Shown: piece by piece, positions 27,935 through 38,134 of the stretch
How the letters are laid out: each line of letters starts with the position of its first letter
Numbering within the stretch: position 1 is the first letter of the stretch
NCBI RefSeq assembly: GCF_000153325.1
Contig: NZ_CH724144.1
Coordinates: 62,001 to 126,000, forward strand
DNA: 64,000 nucleotides
Origin: Photobacterium sp. SKA34
GTDB lineage: Bacteria > Pseudomonadota > Gammaproteobacteria > Enterobacterales > Vibrionaceae
Direction of reading: 5' to 3'
Made by a program: the position numbers and the translations under genes
Notes under the pieces: generated by a model
What the model saw: the letters and a program-made list of their open reading frames with translations, nothing else
The model's database searches: none
What the model was told of the DNA's origin: nothing

Positions 27935-30712
27935 ATGGCACTAAAGGTATTTAACAGTCCAATAAATGATTTTTGGCATGATCAAAACTTAAAATTATTG
28001 GCAAACCCCTTTTTCCTCGCTGAAAAAGGGGATGTGTATTCCGATACATGGTTTTTCCGTAACAAAAAAGGCTCTATAAACCCCCTTGATTTTACGTGTT
28101 TTGATTTACCGGCTTTTAAACTCGAATTAGTTGCAACATATTGCAAAGACGGGCATGAATATGCGTTGAGCAGTAAAACGTTTGCCCAGTTAGCGTGTCT
28201 GTCTCAATTAACGCCAACCCGTTTAGACAGTGCTATCGTGACTTATCAGATGATGCGCCACCTCATGGCGTTTTTGAAAGAAAGCAATATCGCCATCCTT
28301 GATTTAGAAGTACTGACATCATTTTGGATATCGTTCTTGGGACGCTCGGTGGCTCAATATGGGTTCGTCAATCGTATCTCCCCCCCTTCATATTCTGCGA
28401 TAAAACATGCACCTTTAGTTAAAATACGTAATGCATTAAAGGGGTTAGGTGTCGTGGGTGTGATTGATTCAACACTGACGACAAAGCGTATTGAGAGCAG
28501 CTTAGATAGCGTGTGTCAATCACTGCTCAGCACCACTCGGGCTGAGTATAAAAAAGGGGGGAGTTTTAATTTTTTAGGCTTAGAGCTTGGACAATACTAT
28601 GTAGATTACTTAAATGGGGTCTATCAGCGGGACTTTCTTAATGCTTCTGTGTGTAAAAAAGCGTTAGAGGGCATCATTGATAAATATGACATAGCAAGTT
28701 TTAATGATAAACAAAAGACTCGGCTTTTCAACGTCATGCTGTCTTCGCTATTCGGTGGCGATGATGACAAGCCTAATATTCATACTAAAGGCATTAATCA
28801 TAATGTGCTCAAAGCAGAGACGGAAGAGGCGCTGTTTAACCAATATGTGCAGCGTTTTGAGGCTGTGACAGCACTAAAAGACCAGCACATTGAAGCGCTG
28901 GTTATAGAACTTGGTTTGTCATCTCGCAGTGATGCGATGGAATTGATTCGAGTGCTGATGCTAAAAAAATATTTAGGTTTGAAAGGGCATAAAACACCGC
29001 ATCAAGTATGGCAAGGGTATTTATTGTCGCTGGAGAAAACCTTTTTAGACAGCGCGCTACTTAATGAGCTATCGGTAGACGATGTGTATGCCAAAATGCA
29101 ATCGTTTCTCAATAAAGCAAGGCTGAATAAGGCTCAATTTCGAGTCGATATTCAAAACTGGGCAAAAAACCAACAATCACTTACAAATGATAAACCGTAT
29201 CAAAGTTTTAAAACCGTAATAGAAAAGCCATTTCACGCGATGACAAATTTAGTGGTTGCGTGGACGGGCTATCGACAATCAGAATTTGGCTTTCCGTTGA
29301 GTGCGATACAGCCAGAGCCGAACCTCGACATTTTAGACAATGCTCATGTCCCCTTTCGATTTATGCTCAAATGGCGTGTTCCGAAAACGGGCGGTTCAAC
29401 AAAAATAAATCGAGAAATCACCTCACAGTGTTATCAAGTCGCGGCGCAACTGCATGAAGTCTTTAAACCGTTAAGTGATGAACCCTGCCTTTATCCAATA
29501 AGTGACAGAACGAAAAAAGACAAGATCCACCACTCTGATTGTTATATTAATACGAGAGTCAAAGCCAATTGGCAGGGCTTTGTTGAGAGCTATCAGCCAT
29601 TTAATGATGTGATTGCGCTAGAGGAGGTCATGGAAAAAGCCCCTCAACAATTAACAGTTTCAGAGCAGGAAAAACAAACCGCATTATCTGCTCAATACAC
29701 AGTGGGGAGCGCACGTTATAAGCATTTACTGGCTTGTGCCAAAGAGGTCAAAAAAGACTGGTTGCGCCTATCACAGTTAAATTTTAATAGTCCTATTGCC
29801 CAGAAAAAATTCAAAGAATCACTTGCGCAATACATCACAAATGGTTGCGTTGATAATACCGCGCACCAAGCGATAATCGACACGTATTTGTCAGACGCGA
29901 CAAGAGAGTTGTTGAAAAGTGGCTCAGTAGAACTCAACGATATAAAAACAATGGGAGATATAAGCTCAGAGATACTAGAGGGAGTGCGTTATCCCTCCCC
30001 CCATGCATTTCGTCATATATGGGCTGAATCGGTGTTAACACGCTACCAAGGCGATGTGGGGGCGGTCATTCGCCATCAATTTGCCCACCTCGATGGTTCA
30101 TTCTTCATGGCGTATTTGAGAGACAAAGATGCCAGAGGGTTAATGACCTCAGCCAAACAGCGCTATCTAAACTCGATAGTCGATTTGCTTATTACAGAAG
30201 CTGAGCACATTGGAGAAACGTATCTAGGTGGAATGGCGCGGTTTGTGAAAAAGGCGACCAGTGCGACGAAAGTGAGAAATGAAAGTGAGGAGCGCGCCCA
30301 CAGAGAGGCAATGAAAGGGCGTATCATTGATATTCAAGTGAACCCATTTGCCACCTGTATACCTCGTGATGGGGCGGAACGCCGAGCCAAATGTGCTCAG
30401 ATGGGCGTTTTAAATCCACAAGATGCCAAACCTGAATTTTGCCTCAACTGTGCCTATGCATTAATCACCGAAGGCAATATCAAAGGGATATGGCAACTGA
30501 TTCAGCCGATGGTGAAAGAAGCACATCAAGAACATGCCTTTGGCTTTTTATTAGAGGCACATTTACCGACCCTAAAATCAAGCTGGAAGCGCATCAGTGA
30601 GCTACGCAATGACATGAACGCGGCCAATGTTGATAAGATTTTATCGGCGATTAATGACGCGATAAACGAGATAGAACATAAAATACAAGAGGAGGCAAAA
30701 TTATATGGCTAA
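27935..30712 (+). CDS. intB: large tyrosine recombinase IntB of the island
   Basis: 925-residue second recombinase. The catalytic residues are recognisable: Arg447 (WTGYRQSEFG), a Lys near 490 (PKTGGSTK), His690/Arg693 (HAFRHIWAE), His718 (QFAHLDGS) and Tyr727 (FMAYLRDK). The long N-terminal half (about 430 residues) has no motif I know. The C-terminus carries a Cys cluster (CIPRDGAERRAKCAQMG ... FCLNCAYAL) that may bind zinc. GGGAGG site before the ATG; the end overlaps srap by eight bases. Confidence 0.88.
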   Translation: MALKVFNSPINDFWHDQNLKLLANPFFLAEKGDVYSDTWFFRNKKGSINPLDFTCFDLPAFKLELVATYCKDGHEYALSSKTFAQLACLSQLTPTRLDSAIVTYQMMRHLMAFLKESNIAILDLEVLTSFWISFLGRSVAQYGFVNRISPPSYSAIKHAPLVKIRNALKGLGVVGVIDSTLTTKRIESSLDSVCQSLLSTTRAEYKKGGSFNFLGLELGQYYVDYLNGVYQRDFLNASVCKKALEGIIDKYDIASFNDKQKTRLFNVMLSSLFGGDDDKPNIHTKGINHNVLKAETEEALFNQYVQRFEAVTALKDQHIEALVIELGLSSRSDAMELIRVLMLKKYLGLKGHKTPHQVWQGYLLSLEKTFLDSALLNELSVDDVYAKMQSFLNKARLNKAQFRVDIQNWAKNQQSLTNDKPYQSFKTVIEKPFHAMTNLVVAWTGYRQSEFGFPLSAIQPEPNLDILDNAHVPFRFMLKWRVPKTGGSTKINREITSQCYQVAAQLHEVFKPLSDEPCLYPISDRTKKDKIHHSDCYINTRVKANWQGFVESYQPFNDVIALEEVMEKAPQQLTVSEQEKQTALSAQYTVGSARYKHLLACAKEVKKDWLRLSQLNFNSPIAQKKFKESLAQYITNGCVDNTAHQAIIDTYLSDATRELLKSGSVELNDIKTMGDISSEILEGVRYPSPHAFRHIWAESVLTRYQGDVGAVIRHQFAHLDGSFFMAYLRDKDARGLMTSAKQRYLNSIVDLLITEAEHIGETYLGGMARFVKKATSATKVRNESEERAHREAMKGRIIDIQVNPFATCIPRDGAERRAKCAQMGVLNPQDAKPEFCLNCAYALITEGNIKGIWQLIQPMVKEAHQEHAFGFLLEAHLPTLKSSWKRISELRNDMNAANVDKILSAINDAINEIEHKIQEEAKLYG

Positions 30713-31244
30713 TGAATTAGATGAAATGATGTCGGATGAATTTCTAGATTCATTAGACGATAGCCAAAGCCCCTCTACTGAGAAACCATCATGGGTGGTT
30801 GATGAGCCTGAGCACACCACTTACAAGGCTTACCATGCCATCTTGGATTTAGAGGCAGCAGTCCAAGAAGCGATCAAAAGCTTCGGTAAAGTCGCAACCG
30901 CTAAAACAAAGAAGTTTTACCAAATCAAAAAATCCAACGTGGCTAGAATCGTTGGTTTGTCTGCTCAATCTATTTTTAATACTTCGTCTTTTAGTAAAGA
31001 GATTGAACGTTACTTTGATGAGGTAAATAAAGCACTTTTAGATCTGCATGAAATTGAGCAAAAAAAACAAGTGCAAAGAAAAAAAACAGGGATACGAGTA
31101 AAGAAAAAGGAAGTGATAATCTCGAGTCACCAAGAACTGGAAAAAAAATACAACAATGTTGTTTCAAGAAGTACGAAAGAAACGTTGGATTTGGCAATAA
31201 AAAATATGCCTATAGATCTAAAGGTGAAATTAGGTTTTTTTTAG
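30705..31244 (+). CDS. srap: small accessory recombination protein of the island (SRAP / GmtX-like)
   Basis: 179-residue last gene of the mobility operon. The N-terminus is acidic (MANELDEMMSDEFLDSLDD), the middle has a helix-turn-helix-like stretch (KKSNVARIVGLSAQSIFNTSSFSKEI), and the C-terminal half is very Lys-rich (KKQVQRKKTGIRVKKKE). It is probably a DNA-binding accessory or directionality factor; I infer this from position and composition only. AGAGGAGG precedes the ATG, which overlaps the intB stop. Confidence 0.75.
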   Translation: MANELDEMMSDEFLDSLDDSQSPSTEKPSWVVDEPEHTTYKAYHAILDLEAAVQEAIKSFGKVATAKTKKFYQIKKSNVARIVGLSAQSIFNTSSFSKEIERYFDEVNKALLDLHEIEQKKQVQRKKTGIRVKKKEVIISSHQELEKKYNNVVSRSTKETLDLAIKNMPIDLKVKLGFF

Positions 31245-31642
31245 TATTAGTTGATATCGCAAAGGCAATGTCGAGAATACAATTGATATATCGTTAGACT
31301 TGTAGAGATATTATGCGGTTTAAATGCGTAAATGAGAGTCATCTTATAAATCATTATAAAATACAGGGTGAGCCTCATTTCTCCATAGATATTTGATTTG
31401 ATAATGGTTCTGGAAACGAGGCTTGGTTGTGAGAAGAGAAACACACAACCTACTCATTATATCTTGCCCAAGAGTTCTCGCTAAATATAAAGAAAAATGA
31501 GAGGGATATCTTCTAAATATCCTTAGCCCAATGCAACTACCAACTATGTGCTGATAAAAAGATTAAAAAACACATTTAGAAAAGATGCGAGAGTGGAGTT
31601 GCTGGTATCTAAGATGGATGATGTGGAGATTACATCAATGCA
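31245..31642. other. intergenic region between srap and the Xre regulator
   Basis: About 400 AT-rich bases between two converging genes. It contains an imperfect inverted repeat, GAGCCTCATTTC (about 31370-31382) against GGAAACGAGGCT (about 31411-31422), which could act as a transcription end. No convincing gene. Confidence 0.4.
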
Positions 31643-31963
31643 CTATGTTTCCTCATTTGATATATCAGCAATTAATTTAAGTAGTAGCTTTCTTTGTTTT
31701 ATAGATAATTTTGAGATCGCAATAGTTAGCTCAGCTGAACTCTCATCCTCACAAAAAAAATAGTTTAAAGGTACGCCAAGCTCGTCAGCCATCTTTTTTA
31801 ATGTGCTGATATCCGGCGTATGCTTTCCTTTCTCGTACTGATTCATTCTCGCACTTGCCGAACTTTCATCGATACCGATACGAATTCCCAATTCTTTTTG
31901 GGAGATCTTTGTTTTTTTACGGATCTCTTTGAGCCGCACTGGAATAGGGTTGTCGTTCGACAT
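31643..31963 (-). CDS. Xre-family transcriptional regulator
   Basis: 106-residue protein with an N-terminal helix-turn-helix of the Xre/Cro type (RLKEIRKKTKISQKELGIRIGI ... QYEKGKHTPDISTLKKMADELGV) and a short C-terminal tail. It is transcribed away from the helicase module, and two palindromic operators lie in the shared promoter region, so it probably represses that module and itself. It is the classic switch gene of an accessory module. Confidence 0.88.
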   Translation of the reverse strand: MSNDNPIPVRLKEIRKKTKISQKELGIRIGIDESSASARMNQYEKGKHTPDISTLKKMADELGVPLNYFFCEDESSAELTIAISKLSIKQRKLLLKLIADISNEET

Positions 31964-31991
31964 TTATAATTCATACTTTTTAGCTCTGGTT

Positions 31992-32010
31992 AACTAAGAT
32001 TTTCTTAGTT
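31992..32010. promoter_or_regulatory. palindromic operator 1
   Basis: AACTAAGATTTTCTTAGTT is a perfect 8-3-8 inverted repeat between the divergent Xre and winged-helix genes. The same architecture and core (ACTAAG / CTTAGT) recurs 34 bp away. Confidence 0.75.
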
Positions 32011-32025
32011 TTACCGATTTCTGTA

Positions 32026-32044
32026 TACTAAGCAATCCTTAGTT
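32026..32044. promoter_or_regulatory. palindromic operator 2
   Basis: TACTAAGCAATCCTTAGTT repeats the ACTAAG / CTTAGT arms with the same spacing as operator 1 and overlaps a -10-like TATACT (32024-32029) facing the winged-helix gene. Binding here would block that promoter. Confidence 0.7.
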
Positions 32045-32064
32045 TTTGTTGGAATCAGTGATAG

Positions 32065-32589
32065 ATGAGACGTTCTATAAAAATCAGTGCAGAGATGCAC
32101 AAGTTATTGGTTGAAAGAACATTAGATGGCTTTTCAGTAATTGAATTGAGGGATGAATATGTTTTGTTAAATAGTTCTAACATTGATTCAGATGAAGCGA
32201 GAAAAAAAGTTTACCGACAAATCTTAAGATTTTTAAAGCAAGGGTGGCTGAGAAGTGAGGGTAGTGGTCGCCAAAAACGATACTTTCAGACTGACTCCTT
32301 TAAGGCTCTTAATGTTGAGAAAAAAATAGGAAATGTAGATGTTGAAATGCCTTCGAAACATGACTATTCACTGTTAGTTAATGAATGTAATCAATATAAA
32401 GGAGAGCTGGAAATTGTTCTTGGTGAGATTGAAGAATATCAGTCACTCAATGTTCGCTTTCCTGAGTTGGAACCTAAATTAAAAACACTTCTAGATGAGG
32501 CAAAAGAGCGTTCTGCATATCTACTAGGAAAAGTTAATGGATTAACGAAAGTGCTTAAAATGCTCTACGAAGGAAAACAATCGTGTTAA
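32065..32589 (+). CDS. winged-helix and coiled-coil protein of unknown function
   Basis: 174-residue protein that I do not recognise. Residues 1-75 look like a winged helix (MHKLLVERTLDGFSVIELRDEYV, then RQILRFLKQGWLRSEGSGRQKRYF, typical of a recognition helix and wing). Residues 100-170 are a long Glu/Leu/Lys-rich helix. It precedes and overlaps the SF2 helicase by seven bases, so the two are translationally coupled and probably act together. Under control of the divergent Xre protein. Confidence 0.7.
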   Translation: MRRSIKISAEMHKLLVERTLDGFSVIELRDEYVLLNSSNIDSDEARKKVYRQILRFLKQGWLRSEGSGRQKRYFQTDSFKALNVEKKIGNVDVEMPSKHDYSLLVNECNQYKGELEIVLGEIEEYQSLNVRFPELEPKLKTLLDEAKERSAYLLGKVNGLTKVLKMLYEGKQSC

Positions 32590-33965
32590 GAAAATGGCAA
32601 ACGGAATGTTCTGAACAAGCGTTGCAAAAATATAAAGAAAACAAGCAACATTTTTTTTGTCAAGCAACTCCAGGATCTGGGAAAACGGTGCTCGCTGCTA
32701 CCGTTGCATCAAGATTACTTAACGAAGACATGATCGATCTTGTTTTGTGTTTCTCTCCGTCTTTAACTGTCTCTGATGGAATCAAAAAAACCTTTTCTCA
32801 GATTCTAAATTGTACATTTAATGGCGGTCTAGGTTCTATTGGGCAGTCGCTAACATACCAATCTATTCAATTTCTTAATCAGGATTTTTGGAAGGCGTTA
32901 CGTAACCATCGAGTATTTGTTGTATTTGATGAAATTCACCATTGCTCAGGATCTGAACTTGAAAATGCGAATGTTTGGGGGCAACAAGTACTAACGAAGA
33001 TTCAAGGGCTTGCGACTTACACACTTGCTATGTCAGGTACTCCATGGCGTTCAGACTCTTTACCAATAGTTATGTCTGAATATAGTGACCCTCAAGGTCA
33101 AATCCTCGTTGATTATCAATATACCTTAAAACAAGCAATTTTCGATAAGGTTTGCCGTTCTCCAAAGTTGGTACTGGTTGATAACGAGCATCTTTCAGTG
33201 ACCAGCGATGAAAAAGTTGAATCGTTTTCTTCAATTCTAGAAATGCTTAAGCAAACAAAAACTTCATACCAAAGTGTTATACATAACCAAGAAGCGATGG
33301 AGTATTTACTTGGGCTCGGTTGTAAGAAGCTTGCGGAAATTCGAACTCAATCATCCAATGCAGGTGGGTTAGTTGTTGCCTCATCTGTTCAACACGCTCA
33401 AACAATCCAAAAGATACTTTCTGAAAAGTACTCTCAATCTGTATCAATCGTTACTTATCGCCATGAAGATCCGTTAGCTGAAATAGAACGTTATCGTCAA
33501 AACGATGCTCAGTGGATTGTTAGCGTTGGAATGATCAGCGAAGGTACTGATATACCTCGACTTCAAGTTTGCTGCCATATGAGTTCGGTTAAGACAGAGC
33601 TCTACTTTAGGCAAGTATTAGGGCGGATTCTTCGAGTGAATCATGCCTCGAACCAACAGGCTTGGTTATTCACATTTGCAGAGCAAAGCCTGATAGAGTT
33701 TTCGGAGCGGATTGAGCAAGATATTCCTGATTCTTGCCTGTTTGCGAAAATAGATAGCCTGCTAGAGTTTGAGCCAGAATCTCAGCGAACTCATCTAACA
33801 AGTAATGGTGTCTTAGAAGAGCGTGGCGAAGTGAACTCAAAGCTAAGTTGGAGTGGTGCTATCAACACCGAGTTCAATTCAACGGGCTACCTTAGTACAT
33901 ACGATGAGCTTAGATTGGGAGCTTTTAAGCAGCGCGTAATCTCAGCCTTTCTCGCCACTTCGTAG
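32583..33965 (+). CDS. SF2 DEAD/DEAH-type helicase
   Basis: 460-residue SF2 ATPase. Motif I is ATPGSGKT (28-35), motif II DEIH (116-119), motif III MSGTPWR (150-156), motif V GMISEGTDIP, and motif VI FRQVLGRILR. It resembles the helicase part of restriction (ResIII-like) proteins but is far too short for HsdR and shows no PD-(D/E)xK nuclease domain. GTG start, overlapping the preceding gene. Such helicases are frequent in phage-defence modules; a defence role is inference from context. Confidence 0.85.
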   Translation: MLRKWQTECSEQALQKYKENKQHFFCQATPGSGKTVLAATVASRLLNEDMIDLVLCFSPSLTVSDGIKKTFSQILNCTFNGGLGSIGQSLTYQSIQFLNQDFWKALRNHRVFVVFDEIHHCSGSELENANVWGQQVLTKIQGLATYTLAMSGTPWRSDSLPIVMSEYSDPQGQILVDYQYTLKQAIFDKVCRSPKLVLVDNEHLSVTSDEKVESFSSILEMLKQTKTSYQSVIHNQEAMEYLLGLGCKKLAEIRTQSSNAGGLVVASSVQHAQTIQKILSEKYSQSVSIVTYRHEDPLAEIERYRQNDAQWIVSVGMISEGTDIPRLQVCCHMSSVKTELYFRQVLGRILRVNHASNQQAWLFTFAEQSLIEFSERIEQDIPDSCLFAKIDSLLEFEPESQRTHLTSNGVLEERGEVNSKLSWSGAINTEFNSTGYLSTYDELRLGAFKQRVISAFLATS

Positions 33966-34003
33966 ATTAAAAATGATCTCTGCACTCTAGTTAACTCTTT
34001 ATT

Positions 34004-34041
34004 TCAGTTACAATGCTATAAACTTGAATATATGTAACTGA
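34004..34041. promoter_or_regulatory. inverted repeat upstream of hsdM
   Basis: TCAGTTACA and TGTAACTGA form 9-bp perfect arms 20 bases apart, ending six bases before the hsdM ATG. It could be an operator spanning the promoter or a 5' hairpin. The ATG at 34048 has no clear Shine-Dalgarno, so the repeat may also bear on translation. Confidence 0.5.
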
Positions 34042-34047
34042 GTTCTC

Positions 34048-35637
34048 ATGGTTGAACAGTATCAAAAAGAATTAAACCTACAATTATGGCAAATTGCCAC
34101 TCATCTGCGTGGTCAAATGCAAGGTGATGACTTTCGCAACTATATTCTTGGTCTGCTATTCTACAAATATCTGTCAGATAAATTGATTCGTTATGCTGAT
34201 GAATTGCTTTTAGATGATGGAATTCGATTCGCTCAAATTGATGAGAAGAGCGAGGATGGTCAAGAGTATTTAGAAGCGATTAAAGAAGAAGCAAGAAATG
34301 TATTAGGCTATTTTTTTAAACCATCAGAGTTGTTTCATGTACTTGCTGAAGCTGGTGCTAACGGTAAGTTCATTCTTGATGATGTGCGTGATGTTCTTAA
34401 TGATATCGAACAAAGCACTATGGGCGCAGATAGTGCCGATGACTTTGACGGCCTATTTGATGAGCTCGACTTAACATCAAACAAGTTAGGCAAAACGCCA
34501 GATGCTCGTAACAAACTGATTGCTAAAGTACTTGAGCACCTAGATAACATCGACTTCCATTTAGAAAACAGTGAAATTGATATTCTTGGTGATGCTTACG
34601 AATATCTAATTGGTATGTTTGCTAGCGGTGCAGGTAAAAAAGCAGGTGAATTCTATACACCTCAAATATTATCAAAGCTGTTAGCAAAGCTGGTTACTTT
34701 AGGAAATGAAGATATTGAGTCTGTTTATGACCCTACTTGTGGTTCCGGCTCATTACTACTCCAGGCTGCTAGAGAATCCCGCAATCTAGATGTCAAATGT
34801 TACGGACAAGAGCAAAATCCTAATACATATAATTTAGCTCGTATGAATATGATTATGCATGGGCTTGATTATGATGGCTTTGACATCAAAAATGCTGATA
34901 CTTTACACGCTCCACAGCACTTAAACCTCCGTTTTGATGCCATTGTTGCAAACCCTCCATTTTCGATGCACTGGTCGCCAACTCCTCTCTATATGTCGGA
35001 TCCACGGTTTGCAGAATCTGGAAAACTCGCACCCAAAACTAAAGCAGACTACGCATTTATCCAACATATGCTCTACCAGCTCAGTGATACCGGTACAATG
35101 GCTGTGGTTGTGCCCCATGGCGTATTATTTAGATCTCTAGCAGAAGGTCATATTCGTAAGTTCTTAATAAAGGATAAGAACTATCTGGATATGGTGATTG
35201 GTTTGCCTTCCAATATCGTTCTTGGGACGGGTGTTCCCGTGTGCATTCTGGTTTTCAAGAAAAGTAGAAAAGTAGACGATAACGTACTTTTTATTGATGC
35301 GAGTCAGCATTTTGAGAAAGGCAAAAACGCCAACTATCTTCGTGAGGAAGATTTACAGAGAATCCTTAACGCAGTTTCAAAGAGGGAGAACATAGATCAA
35401 TTTTCCCATTTAGCTTCTATATCAGATATTGCAGAACAAGATTACAACCTCAATATATCTCGATACGTTGATGCTTCACCTCAATCTGTTTACTTGCGAG
35501 GGCTTAAGGAACAGTTACAGGAGTACGAAGCTTGTTTATTGCTTCCATACACTCTCCATTCTTTTCGTTATAGAACAGATTCGGATAAACAAGATTTAGA
35601 CAATACGCTTGTAATATCTAAAACATTTGGGATGTAG
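34048..35637 (+). pseudogene. hsdM: type I restriction-modification DNA methylase subunit, 3' end disrupted
   Basis: N6-adenine methyltransferase subunit (HsdM). The N-terminal HsdM domain (LWQIATHLRGQMQGDDFRNYILG) and SAM-binding and catalytic motifs DPTCGSGSLLL and NPPFS are intact, followed by DYNLNISRYVD near residue 475, where HsdM proteins normally approach their end. After that the sequence (about 54 residues) no longer looks like HsdM, and the stop codon is supplied by the insertion sequence. Neither hsdS nor hsdR is present, so this is an orphan remnant. It may have methylated DNA only with a specificity subunit from elsewhere. Confidence 0.8.
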
Positions 35638-35704
35638 TGGCATAGTGAATTTGGTCACTTAGTTAGAGGTGATATCATCACTTCATACGTTAACAGGTGA
35701 CACT

Positions 35705-36882
<1,178 letters not shown>

Positions 36883-36912
36883 CCACTACAAAGAAACTCC
36901 TCATTTAAACTG

Positions 36913-37968
36913 ATGGTTATGAAAAAGATAATCCATATAGATCTTGATAGTTACTATGCTTCAGTGGAAGCAAGAGACAATCCCTCTTTACGTGGGATTC
37001 CCTTAGCAGTAGGTGGTAAAAATGGTCGCGGTGTTCTATCGACTTGTAGCTATGAAGCAAGATCTTTTGGTGTACGCTCTGCCATGCCAACAGCGAAGGC
37101 TTTGCAACTTTGTCCAAATTTAACGGTAGTCTCTGGAAATATGGAGAAATATCGGTCTGTGTCTAAGCAAATCCATGAAATATTTAGACGTTATACCGAT
37201 ATTATTGAACCTCTTTCACTAGATGAAGCTTATTTGGATGTCACTGATTCAACCTTATTCCAAGGATCTGCCACTTTAATTGCACAAGATATTCGTCGTT
37301 CTATTGCGGCAGAATTACAACTCACCGCTTCTGCTGGAGTTTCACCTCTTAAATTTGTTTCTAAAGTTGCATCTGATATGAATAAACCCAATGGAATTTG
37401 TGTTGTCACTCCTGATGAAGTCCAGTCTTTTATCGATGATTTAGATTTAGGCAAAATAAACGGTGTTGGTAAGGTTACATTAGAGAAATTAAATACCTTG
37501 GGCTTTTATAAGGGTAGGGATATCAAAACCTCTAATCGAAATGCTCTAATTTCGCACTTCGGTAAATTTGGGAATACGCTATGGGATAGGTGTCATGGTA
37601 TAGATGATAGACCTGTTATAGTTGAGAGAGTTCGGAAGTCTGTGGGAGTAGAGCGAACTTACCTAAATGATATTCACAGCTTGGAGCAGTGTATATTGTC
37701 GATAGAACCTTTGTTTGTCGAATTAGAAAAAAGGTTAGAAAAAGCGCTGGCCGATAAATTAATTAACAAACTGGGCGTGAAGTTAAAATTTAACGATTTT
37801 CAACAAACAACCGTAGAGCATAAATTCGATAAGATGGATATGCAGTTTTTTAAACTGCTATGTGAAGAAGCATATACTCGAAGCAGGGGAAGAAGTATTA
37901 GATTGATTGGTTTAAATGTTGGTATAGAACCAAAAAAAACGACTGATCAGTTACAACTCCCATTGTGA
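36913..37968 (+). CDS. dinB: island-borne DNA polymerase IV
   Basis: Complete Y-family polymerase of 351 residues (349 if the ATG at 36919 is used), the same length as E. coli DinB. It has the catalytic N-terminus KKIIHIDLDSYYASVE, the acidic motif SLDEAYLDV, an HhH region (INGVGKVTLEKL) and the little-finger domain with KSVGVERT, ending in a likely beta-clamp motif QLQLPL. It is clearly diverged from the host dinB fragments. Its start lies only 22 bp after the insertion sequence, so its native promoter seems to have been lost; I see no LexA box. Confidence 0.93.
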   Translation: MVMKKIIHIDLDSYYASVEARDNPSLRGIPLAVGGKNGRGVLSTCSYEARSFGVRSAMPTAKALQLCPNLTVVSGNMEKYRSVSKQIHEIFRRYTDIIEPLSLDEAYLDVTDSTLFQGSATLIAQDIRRSIAAELQLTASAGVSPLKFVSKVASDMNKPNGICVVTPDEVQSFIDDLDLGKINGVGKVTLEKLNTLGFYKGRDIKTSNRNALISHFGKFGNTLWDRCHGIDDRPVIVERVRKSVGVERTYLNDIHSLEQCILSIEPLFVELEKRLEKALADKLINKLGVKLKFNDFQQTTVEHKFDKMDMQFFKLLCEEAYTRSRGRSIRLIGLNVGIEPKKTTDQLQLPL

Positions 37969-37969
37969 T

Positions 37970-38050
37970 TTTTGTAAGTGGATTTTTGTCAAAAATACTA
38001 ATTTTCGATGAAAGTAACCAAGATTTTTTTGTATGGGGATTTTGTAAGTG
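37970..38050 (+). repeat. direct repeat near the island's right end
   Basis: TTTTGTAAGTG occurs at 37970-37980 and 38040-38050 (70-bp period), each preceded by GATT or GGAT and followed by GAT. It lies between the island dinB and the right terminal repeat, where accessory recombinase-binding (arm-type) sites would be expected. Confidence 0.45.
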
Positions 38051-38112
38051 ATTTATATAGTATAAATCCATGTAAAATAAATACTCTTAATCACTCACTT
38101 ATAAAAATATAC

Positions 38113-38131
38113 TTTTCTCACCAGACAGTTC
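38113..38131 (-). repeat. right terminal inverted repeat of the island
   Basis: Read on the minus strand, GAACTGTCTGGTGAGAAAA matches the left end AAACTATCCAGTGTAAATA at 12 of 19 positions. Six bases (CTTTCT, 38132-38137) separate it from the first intact dinB codons GCT GCC GTC GAG. Confidence 0.6.
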
Positions 38132-38134
38132 CTT

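Noticed and set aside
34048-35637. A complete type I restriction-modification system
   Set aside because: Only an HsdM with a damaged end is present; no HsdS or HsdR. The upstream helicase is too short for HsdR and has no nuclease domain.
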